Positions 5,208 to 10,036 of a stretch of DNA of 10,036 nucleotides are shown in pieces. Positions within the stretch are counted from its first letter, which is position 1, and each line of letters starts with the position of its first letter. Below the pieces are notes generated by a model. It did no database searches, was not told where the DNA came from, and saw only the letters and a program-made list of their open reading frames with translations. Both the position numbers and the translations under genes were made by a program. The stretch is from Micrococcales bacterium (GTDB lineage Bacteria > Actinomycetota > Actinomycetes > Actinomycetales > Dermatophilaceae): the NCBI GenBank assembly GCA_030537915.1, contig JAUNUZ010000020.1, positions 3,545 through 13,580 of the forward strand, in the 5' to 3' direction.

Positions 5208-6514
5208 CCGCATTCTCTCGGGCGTTCAAGACTCCCGAACTGCGCAAGAAGCTGCTTTTCACCGTCTTCATTCTCTCGATCTTCCGGCTCGGGTCTCACA
5301 TCCCGACGCCGGGCGTCAGCTATGTCGCAGTGCAGCAGTGCCAGCCCGCGAGCGGTCAGGGCAACCAGATCCTCGGCCTGGCCAACCTCTTCAGCGGTGG
5401 GGCGCTGCTGCAACTGTCGATCTTCGCGTTGGGCATCATGCCCTACATCACTGCAAGCATCATTGTGCAGTTGCTCACGGTGGTGATTCCGCGCTTCGAG
5501 ACCCTCAAGCAGGAGGGTCAGACCGGTCAGGCGAAGCTCACGCAGTACACGCGCTACCTGTCGATCGGGCTAGCCGTCCTGCAGTCCTCGACCTTCGTCA
5601 CGTTCGCGCGCAATCCGGCCACTCTGTTCCCGGGGTCCAACTGCGACAAGATCCTGGTCAACGACAATATCGCCACCGTCGCGCTCATGGTCCTGACGAT
5701 GACGGCCGGCACCGGCCTCATTATGTGGATGGGCGAGCTCATCACTGAGCGCGGGGTCGGCAACGGAATGTCGCTGCTCATCTTCACGTCGATCGCGGCG
5801 GGCTTCCCCGGATCCCTCTGGGCGATCAAACAGCGTGAGGGTCGCTGGGACACGTTCCTACTGGTCATCCTGCTCGGCTTCGTCATCATCGGCATCGTCG
5901 TCTTCGTCGAGCAGTGTCAGCGCCGGATCCCGGTGCAATACGCAAAGCGGATGGTGGGGCGCCGGATGTACGGCGGCACGACGACCTACATCCCCCTCAA
6001 GGTGAACCAGGCCAACGTCATCCCGATCATCTTCGCGGCCTCGCTGCTGGCAATCCCCGGGCTCGTCGTGCAGTTCTACCAAGGCAACCTCAACCCGCCG
6101 GCATGGGTGCAGTGGGTGCAGGCGCATCTCATCCAGGGCGACAGCCCCTACTACATGGCGCTGTACACGCTCCTCATCGTCTTCTTCACGTTCTTCTACG
6201 TCTCGATCTCCTTCAACCCCGAAGAGGTCGCGGACAACATGAAGAAGTACGGCGGGTTCGTCCCGGGGATCCGCGCGGGCCGCCCAACGGCCCAGTACCT
6301 GAGCTACGTGCTCAACCGCATCACGGTGGTGGGCGCGACCTACCTGGCGATCGTCTCCCTGATCCCGCTGATCGCGCTGGTGATGGTGGGAGCGAACCAG
6401 AACTTCCCCTTCGGAGGCGCTTCGATCCTTATCATTGTGGGTGTCGGGCTTGAGACGGTGAAACAGATCGAGTCCCAGCTCAAGCAACACCACTACGAAG
6501 GGTTCCTCCGCTGA
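5201..6514 (+). CDS. secY: Preprotein translocase subunit SecY
   Basis: Encodes 437 residues of the central channel of the SecYEG translocon, which moves unfolded proteins across or into the cytoplasmic membrane with SecA or the ribosome. About ten hydrophobic segments alternate with loops, as expected. Visible SecY hallmarks are the LTAFSRAFKTPELRKK N-terminus, FRLGSHIPTPGV, the plug region around residues 60-70 (LANLFSGGALLQLSIFALG), GIMPYITASIIVQLL (78-92), ERGVGNGMSLLIF, the cytoplasmic loop QRRIPVQYAKR, FNPEEVADNMKKYGGFVPGIR and the C-terminal QIESQLKQHHYEGFLR. The start is GTG 5201, with AGGAGG at 5191-5196. An upstream in-frame ATG (5153) would add 16 non-conserved residues and lacks a Shine-Dalgarno. 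The stop overlaps the adk ATG by one base. Confidence 0.98.
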   Translation: MLTAFSRAFKTPELRKKLLFTVFILSIFRLGSHIPTPGVSYVAVQQCQPASGQGNQILGLANLFSGGALLQLSIFALGIMPYITASIIVQLLTVVIPRFETLKQEGQTGQAKLTQYTRYLSIGLAVLQSSTFVTFARNPATLFPGSNCDKILVNDNIATVALMVLTMTAGTGLIMWMGELITERGVGNGMSLLIFTSIAAGFPGSLWAIKQREGRWDTFLLVILLGFVIIGIVVFVEQCQRRIPVQYAKRMVGRRMYGGTTTYIPLKVNQANVIPIIFAASLLAIPGLVVQFYQGNLNPPAWVQWVQAHLIQGDSPYYMALYTLLIVFFTFFYVSISFNPEEVADNMKKYGGFVPGIRAGRPTAQYLSYVLNRITVVGATYLAIVSLIPLIALVMVGANQNFPFGGASILIIVGVGLETVKQIESQLKQHHYEGFLR

Positions 6515-7092
6515 TGCGACTCCTCATCCTCGGCCCTCCCGGCGCCGGCAAGGGCACCCAGGCCGCTCGAATCGCCGAACGTTTCGGTATCCCCGCCATC
6601 TCCACAGGTGACATCTTCCGCGCCAATATCAAGGGCGGCACGGATCTCGGCAAGAAGGTCCAGAACATCCTCGCCTCGGGTCAGTACGTGCCGGACGAGG
6701 TCACGAACGAGATCGTTGCGGACCGGCTGACCCAGCAGGACGCCCAGGCGGGCTTCCTGCTCGACGGCTACCCTCGCACCCTGGCCCAGGTCGAGGCGCT
6801 GGACGCGATGCTCACGCAAGCGGATCAGGAACTGGACGCGGTGCTCGAGCTGCGGGTGCCCACCGACCAGGTCGTCGCCCGACTGCTCCAGCGGGCGCAG
6901 CTCGAGGGGCGCGTCGACGACACCGAGGAGGTCATCCGCGAGCGTATGGCGGTCTACACCCGTGAAACGCAACCGCTCTCGGACACCTACTCCCAACGTG
7001 GCCTGCTACGTGGGGTCGATGGCACGGGCGACGTGGATGAGGTCTTCGCCCGCCTCGGCGACGCCCTGCAGCCCAACGGCGCACGCGCCTGA
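6514..7092 (+). CDS. adk: Adenylate kinase, short-LID type
   Basis: Encodes 192 residues. Adenylate kinase converts ATP and AMP reversibly into two ADP in the cytoplasm. The P-loop GPPGAGKGT (residues 7-15) binds ATP. STGDIFRANI (30-39) and GQYVPDEV line the AMP site. LLDGYPRT (82-89) is the conserved DG(F/Y)PRT motif with the catalytic arginine. The LID is short: only about 9 residues lie between the RL of the core and GRVDDT (132-137), without zinc cysteines. This is the form seen in actinobacteria such as Mycobacterium, and shorter than the E. coli enzyme (214). The ATG shares one base with the secY stop. Upstream GAAGGG (6498-6503) is a modest Shine-Dalgarno, so expression is probably coupled. 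Confidence 0.98.
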   Translation: MRLLILGPPGAGKGTQAARIAERFGIPAISTGDIFRANIKGGTDLGKKVQNILASGQYVPDEVTNEIVADRLTQQDAQAGFLLDGYPRTLAQVEALDAMLTQADQELDAVLELRVPTDQVVARLLQRAQLEGRVDDTEEVIRERMAVYTRETQPLSDTYSQRGLLRGVDGTGDVDEVFARLGDALQPNGARA

Positions 7093-7958
7093 TGTTCGGC
7101 CGCCGTGAGCGGCTGGAGACGAAGGCTCCGCACGAATTGCGCGCCATGCGCCGTGCGGGGCTTGTCGTCGCCAGCACGCTGGAAACGGTGACCATCCAGG
7201 CAGCGGCGGGGATCACGACCGGGCAGCTGGACGACCTGGCCCGGGAGAGCATTCTCGGGCAGGGTGCCCGCCCATCCTTTCCCGAGGTGCCCGGCTACCG
7301 CCACACGCTGTGCGTCAGCGTGAACGAAGCGGTCGTCCATGGGATCCCGGGGGAACGAAAGCTGCACGACGGCGACCTCGTCTCGGTCGATTGCGGCGCG
7401 ATCGTCGACGGCTGGCACGCAGACGCGGCAGTGACCTTCGTCGTGGGCGGGGACGAGGCCGGCTCCGCGCAAGACCTGGCCCTGAATGAGGCCACCCGCC
7501 ATGCTTTGTGGGCGGGCATCGTCGCTTTCCGCGACGGGAACCACGTGGGCGACATCGGGGCGGCGGTCGAGGAATCCATCGCCCAGGCGATGCAGCGCTC
7601 GAGTGCGGGTCTGGATGGTCGACCATGTGCCTACGGGATCGTCGAGGGCTTCGAGGGACATGGCATCGGACGCGCGATGCACATGGAACCCGGTGTGCCC
7701 AACGTCCGCGTCCGCGACCGTGGGCCTCGTATCCGGGTCGGAGCGGCGGTGGCGATCGAGCCGATGATCACCCTCGGCAGCAGCGACACCTACGACCTCG
7801 AGGACGGCTGGACGGCCGCGACCGTCGACGGTTCGCGGGCAGCCCACTGGGAACACACCGTTGCCGTCACGCGGACCGGGCTCTGGGTGCTCACTGCCCT
7901 CGACGGTGGGCAGGCCGAGCTTCTCGCACGCGGCGGGCCCTTCGGGCCGCTGGATTGA
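7092..7958 (+). CDS. map: Methionine aminopeptidase, type Ia
   Basis: Encodes 288 residues of the enzyme that removes N-terminal methionine from new proteins. All five metal ligands of the pita-bread fold are present: D100 (SVDCG), D111 (GWHAD), H190 (EGHGIG), E223 (AIEPM) and E254 (HWEHT). The spacing D-x10-D equals that of E. coli D97/D108. H83 (VVHGIP) and H197 match the substrate-contacting histidines. There is no N-terminal SH3/zinc extension, so it is the short type Ia, comparable to the copy beside adk in mycobacteria; actinobacteria often carry a second one elsewhere. The ATG shares a base with the adk stop. The last codons form a strong hairpin (7931-7952). Confidence 0.97.
   Translation: MFGRRERLETKAPHELRAMRRAGLVVASTLETVTIQAAAGITTGQLDDLARESILGQGARPSFPEVPGYRHTLCVSVNEAVVHGIPGERKLHDGDLVSVDCGAIVDGWHADAAVTFVVGGDEAGSAQDLALNEATRHALWAGIVAFRDGNHVGDIGAAVEESIAQAMQRSSAGLDGRPCAYGIVEGFEGHGIGRAMHMEPGVPNVRVRDRGPRIRVGAAVAIEPMITLGSSDTYDLEDGWTAATVDGSRAAHWEHTVAVTRTGLWVLTALDGGQAELLARGGPFGPLD
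7931..7952 (+). terminator. GC-rich hairpin in the last codons of map
   Basis: Bases 7936-7940 (GGCCC) pair with 7944-7948 (GGGCC) around a TTC loop. After one bulged G (7935) four more pairs, one G-T, extend the stem to 7931/7952. A weak ATTTCT run follows at 7965-7970. It could end secY-adk-map transcripts or only shape the mRNA 3' end. The tail is poor, so confidence is low. Confidence 0.3.
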
Positions 7959-8132
7959 CGGCCGATTTCTCTGGGGTTGGCGGAAGTACTAACATGATGT
8001 GTCGGCCCCCGAGTGGCTACATTTTGTCGCGCCTGACGCGCGACGAGGCTCGGATCGGGGCTGGCCAGCCGGGTATGAAGGCCCGGACGGCTCGGGTCGC
8101 GTGCGCGCGACGACTCATGGATTGTGGAGGAT
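7959..8132 (+). promoter_or_regulatory. infA leader/promoter region with two stem-loops
   Basis: This 174-base gap has no convincing ORF. A locally AT-richer patch at 7984-8000 holds TAACAT (7990-7995), a plausible actinobacterial -10 (TANNNT), but no clear -35 upstream. Downstream are a 7-bp stem GTCGCGC/GCGCGAC (8026-8032 with 8038-8044), a GGCTGGCCAGCC palindrome (8059-8070) and a 6-bp stem GTCGCG/CGCGAC (8096-8101 with 8106-8111). The arms of the two stems have the same sequence. infA is often transcribed from its own promoter, which fits. Confidence 0.4.
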
Positions 8133-8354
8133 ATGGCTAAGAAGGACGGTGTCATCGAGATCGAGGGCACGATCGTCGAGGCTCTGCCGAACGCGATGTT
8201 CCGCGTAGAGCTCACCAACGGTCACAAGGTTCTCGCTCACATCTCGGGCAAGATGCGTCAGCACTACATCCGGATCCTCCCCGAGGACCGCGTGGTCGTT
8301 GAGCTCAGCCCGTATGACCTCTCCCGCGGCCGCATCGTCTTCCGCTACCGCTGA
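8133..8354 (+). CDS. infA: Translation initiation factor IF-1
   Basis: Encodes 73 residues, the typical actinobacterial IF-1 length. The sequence is canonical: [20 protein letters not shown], then [21 protein letters not shown] and [20 protein letters not shown], ending GRIVFRYR. It is one S1/OB-fold domain that binds the 30S A site and works with IF-2 and IF-3 in start selection. An in-frame GTG at 8124 would add three residues but is not conserved and has no Shine-Dalgarno. The chosen ATG has GGAGG at 8126-8130, only 2 bases from the start codon, much closer than usual (5-9). Only the sequence AT separates them, so translation may be less efficient than expected or use another contact. Confidence 0.98.
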   Translation: MAKKDGVIEIEGTIVEALPNAMFRVELTNGHKVLAHISGKMRQHYIRILPEDRVVVELSPYDLSRGRIVFRYR

Positions 8355-8370
8355 GCACGCTGACGACCCC

Positions 8371-8392
8371 GGCACCGGCATCCGCCGGTGTC
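8371..8392 (+). promoter_or_regulatory. Hairpin between infA and rpmJ
   Basis: CACCGGC (8373-8379) pairs perfectly with GCCGGTG (8384-8390) around an ATCC loop, with two further pairs outside (one G-T). It starts 16 bases after the infA stop and has no T-run. It is the only clear feature in the 100-base infA-rpmJ gap. It could be a weak terminator, a processing site or a stabilising 3' structure. Confidence 0.4.
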
Positions 8393-8454
8393 ACCAAATG
8401 CTTCGCGAGGGCGGGAGACCGTGCGCGCGGAGCCGATCCGAAGACGGCAGGCAG

Positions 8455-8568
8455 ATGAAGGTTCAGCCGAGCGTCAAGAAGATCTGCGACAAGTGCAAGG
8501 TGATCCGCCGTAACGGGCGGGTCATGGTGATCTGCGAGAACCTGCGCCACAAGCAGCGCCAGGGCTGA
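8455..8568 (+). CDS. rpmJ: 50S ribosomal protein L36, zinc-binding form
   Basis: Encodes 37 residues, the usual size of short L36. The sequence [16 protein letters not shown] followed by [20 protein letters not shown] has the intact zinc site C11, C14, C27 and H32. L36 is a late-assembly protein of the 50S subunit. The start ATG 8455 is fixed by the invariant MKV-PSVK N-terminus; a longer open frame upstream is non-coding leader. The Shine-Dalgarno is poor (GGCAGG near 8446-8451), so expression may depend on the long mRNA and its structure. It lies 100 bases after infA and 209 bases before rpsM. Confidence 0.97.
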   Translation: MKVQPSVKKICDKCKVIRRNGRVMVICENLRHKQRQG

Positions 8569-8777
8569 CCGTTCACCCGCACGCCTCGTCGATCGTCTGA
8601 CTGACGCGCAGACATCGCACCACCAGCAGCACCCGGCCCCGAGTTGCTCCACGAAAACTCGGACGTCACCCTCGGCACGGAGGCCGAGGACCAGACCTGC
8701 GCAATCCCACCGGGATTCGCCAGGTACGGAACGGTGTTGCTCCAGACCTCCGCAACGATTCAGGAGAACCACACAAG
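8569..8777 (+). promoter_or_regulatory. rpsM leader with serial hairpins and possible pseudoknot over the ribosome site
   Basis: No gene is seen in these 209 bases. Stem-loops in order: CCGAGTT/AACTCGG (8639-8645 with 8656-8662); CCTCGGC/GCCGAGG (8670-8676 with 8683-8689); AATCCC/GGGATT (8703-8708 with 8712-8717); GTTGC/GCAAC (8736-8740 with 8752-8756). The last loop holds CTCC (8748-8751), which can pair with GGAG of the rpsM Shine-Dalgarno (8763-8766), giving an H-type pseudoknot. In E. coli the mRNA at this gene start carries a pseudoknot bound by S4 to repress the alpha operon. An equivalent role here is inference. No promoter is evident. Confidence 0.45.
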
Positions 8778-9155
8778 ATGGCACGTCTTGTCGGAGTCGA
8801 CCTCCCGCGCGAAAAGCGCGTCGAGATCGCACTCACCTACATCTTCGGCGTGGGTCGCACCCGCGCCAAGGAGGCCACCAAGGCGGCTGGGATCCAGGAT
8901 TCCACCCGCGTCCGTGACCTCTCCGACGAGCAGCTCGTCGCGCTGCGTGACTACCTCGAGGGCAACTACAAGCTCGAGGGCGATTTGCGCCGCGAGGTAG
9001 CCAGCGATATCCGCCGTAAGGTTGAGATCGGCAGTTATCAGGGGTTGCGCCACCGTCGTGGGCTCCCCGTTCGCGGGCAGCGCACCAAGACCAATGCGCG
9101 CACCCGCAAGGGCCCCAAGCGCACGGTGGCGGGCAAGAAGAAGGCAGGCAAGTAG
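8778..9155 (+). CDS. rpsM: 30S ribosomal protein S13
   Basis: Encodes 125 residues. It begins [20 protein letters not shown], the conserved S13 start, followed by [18 protein letters not shown] (helix-hairpin-helix region), RDLSDEQL and the block [20 protein letters not shown]. The tail [18 protein letters not shown] is the very basic C-terminal extension that reaches P-site tRNA. S13 sits in the 30S head and makes bridges B1a/B1b with the 50S. ATG 8778 has AGGAG at 8762-8766 with an 11-base spacer. This is normally the first gene of the alpha operon, and the long structured leader before it fits that role. A 240-base gap to rpsK follows. Confidence 0.98.
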   Translation: MARLVGVDLPREKRVEIALTYIFGVGRTRAKEATKAAGIQDSTRVRDLSDEQLVALRDYLEGNYKLEGDLRREVASDIRRKVEIGSYQGLRHRRGLPVRGQRTKTNARTRKGPKRTVAGKKKAGK

Positions 9156-9395
9156 CCGCACTGACGCCCCATGTCGCCGGTTGGTCGGCGACGCGTGGAC
9201 GTGACTGCGTCGAGCTGTGCTTGGCTTTGAGAAGCCAGGCTCGCGCCTCCCGAGGTCGCAGACGCTGCCTGGGCCGATTGCCTTGCTCGTCCAGCGCGGT
9301 CGTTGCCTTGGCAAGCGGCCCTCACACCCCGGATCTGCCGGGACTCCAGAGCTTCCAGACGCGCGTCGTGCGCGTAGATGTAGGAAAGAGATTCC
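9156..9395 (+). promoter_or_regulatory. Long hairpin-rich gap between rpsM and rpsK
   Basis: I see no convincing gene in these 240 bases. Four stem-loops are visible: GTCGCCG/CGGCGAC (9173-9179 with 9186-9192); a 9-bp stem with a TGAG loop (9219-9227 with 9232-9240); CCCGG/CCGGG (9328-9332 with 9338-9342); and ACGCGC/GCGCGT (9359-9364 with 9370-9375), ending 7 bases before the rpsK Shine-Dalgarno. TTCC (9353-9356) could also pair with GGAA of that Shine-Dalgarno (9383-9386). TTGCCTTG occurs twice (9278, 9303). No clear promoter or T-rich terminator tail is present. Confidence 0.4.
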
Positions 9396-9803
9396 ATGCC
9401 TCCCAAGAGCCGTATGGCTGCGGGCGCCAAGAAGGTGCGCCGCAAGGAGAAGAAGAACATCGCCCATGGGCACGCTCACATCAAGAGCACGTTCAACAAC
9501 ACCATCGTTTCCATCACCGACCCCGCGGGGGCCGTCATCAGCTGGGCGAGCGCCGGCCAGGTCGGCTTCAAGGGTTCCCGCAAGTCAACTCCGTTCGCCG
9601 CGCAGATGGCCGCCGAGGCTGCTGCCCGCCGCGCCATGGAGCACGGCATGCGCAAGGTCGACGTCTTCGTCAAGGGTCCGGGCTCCGGTCGCGAGACCGC
9701 GATCCGCTCACTGACCGCTACCGGCCTCGAGGTCGGCGCCATCAACGACGTCACGCCTACGCCGCACAACGGCGTCCGTCCGTCCAAGCGCCGTCGCGTC
9801 TGA
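9396..9803 (+). CDS. rpsK: 30S ribosomal protein S11
   Basis: Encodes 135 residues. The basic N-terminus [20 protein letters not shown] leads into the core [20 protein letters not shown], then [39 protein letters not shown] and the invariant C-terminus [19 protein letters not shown]11 lies on the 30S platform, contacts the 690 loop of 16S rRNA near the E site and binds S18. ATG 9396 has AGGAAAG at 9382-9388. It is separated from rpsM by an unusually long gap and from rpsD by 34 bases, so its translation may be set independently of rpsM. Confidence 0.98.
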   Translation: MPPKSRMAAGAKKVRRKEKKNIAHGHAHIKSTFNNTIVSITDPAGAVISWASAGQVGFKGSRKSTPFAAQMAAEAAARRAMEHGMRKVDVFVKGPGSGRETAIRSLTATGLEVGAINDVTPTPHNGVRPSKRRRV

Positions 9804-9837
9804 TCGCCGACTTCAGGAAACACGGGAGTAGATACAC

Positions 9838-10036
9838 ATGGCTCGTTACACCGGCCCCATCACCAAGAAGTCGCGTCGGCTCAAGACCGACCTCGTCGGC
9901 GGCGACAAGAACTTCGAGAACCGCCCCTTCCCCCCTGGTCAGCATGGCCGCGGTCGCATCCAGGAGAAGGAATATCTGACGCAGCTGCAGGAGAAGCAGA
10001 AGGCCCGCTTCACCTACGGCGTCATGGAGAAGCAGT
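9838..10036 (+). CDS. rpsD: 30S ribosomal protein S4, N-terminal part (runs off the window)
   Basis: The first 66 codons are present; the rest lies beyond the window. The peptide MARYTGPITKKSRRLKTDLV, then PFPPGQHGRGRIQEKEYL and LQEKQKARFTYGVMEKQ, matches the S4 N-terminal domain with its PPGQHG motif. S4 starts 30S assembly by binding the five-way junction of 16S rRNA. In E. coli it represses the alpha operon through a pseudoknot at rpsM. No cysteine occurs in the visible part, so this is the zinc-free form, as in mycobacteria. ATG 9838 has GGGAG at 9824-9828. In actinobacteria rpoA and rplQ usually follow. Confidence 0.97.
   Translation, partial: MARYTGPITKKSRRLKTDLVGGDKNFENRPFPPGQHGRGRIQEKEYLTQLQEKQKARFTYGVMEKQ

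Noticed and set aside
8124..8132. GTG start for infA adding three residues
   Set aside because: IF-1 begins MAKKDG in actinobacteria, and no Shine-Dalgarno precedes the GTG. Kept only as an alternative because of the odd spacing at the ATG.
9221..9979. Open frame running through the rpsM-rpsK gap into rpsK and rpsD
   Set aside because: Most of it is rpsK out of frame. The gap part is low-complexity and shows no family resemblance or good ribosome site.
1..10036. Mobile elements, CRISPR arrays, tRNA or rRNA genes
   Set aside because: No terminal inverted repeats with a transposase, no regularly spaced repeats and no tRNA-like cloverleaf were seen. Every gene belongs to the housekeeping cluster.

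Overview
The window is a high-GC (about two thirds G+C by eye) piece of a bacterial chromosome holding the ribosomal-protein supercluster, from the last codons of rplP (S10 operon end) through the spc operon, secY-adk-map, infA-rpmJ and the start of the alpha operon (rpsM-rpsK-rpsD, cut by the window edge). All genes are on the + strand. The organism is an actinobacterium, most likely in the Micrococcales. Reasons: the zinc-type 61-residue S14 (rpsZ); the cysteine-free N-terminus of S4; the long Gly/Arg-rich N-terminus of S5; adk and map between secY and infA; and frequent GTG starts and 1-4 base stop/start overlaps. Genus cannot be told from what is visible.

Layout. 1-58 is the rplP tail. 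58-587 is rpmC-rpsQ. After a 10-bp hairpin (603-625), rplN-rplX-rplE-rpsZ run to 2171 with almost no spacing. A 112-base gap with two hairpins precedes rpsH-rplF-rplR-rpsE-rpmD-rplO (2284-4966). A 234-base, highly structured gap follows; it holds an inverted repeat, a terminator-like hairpin with a T-rich tail, an ECF-sigma-like promoter motif and a possible 29-codon leader ORF. Then secY-adk-map (5201-7958) are joined by 1-base overlaps. A 174-base leader precedes infA, a 100-base gap separates infA from rpmJ, a 209-base leader precedes rpsM, a 240-base gap separates rpsM from rpsK, and rpsD starts at 9838.

How the genes work together. Seventeen genes encode ribosomal proteins of both subunits, two of them cut by the window edges. 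infA encodes initiation factor IF-1. SecY is the membrane channel that takes nascent secreted proteins. Methionine aminopeptidase trims new chains at the ribosome. Adenylate kinase balances adenine nucleotides. This is a growth-rate-controlled housekeeping cluster.

The coding content is ordinary and I found no undescribed protein system. The points worth a second look are in the gaps. The best is a possible H-type pseudoknot over the rpsM Shine-Dalgarno (8736-8766), at the place where E. coli S4 represses the alpha operon through a pseudoknot. Next are the overlapping terminator and ECF-like promoter before secY, the interchangeable hairpin arms in the infA leader, and the long hairpin-rich rpsM-rpsK gap. 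All RNA structures were found by eye and are not energy-evaluated.
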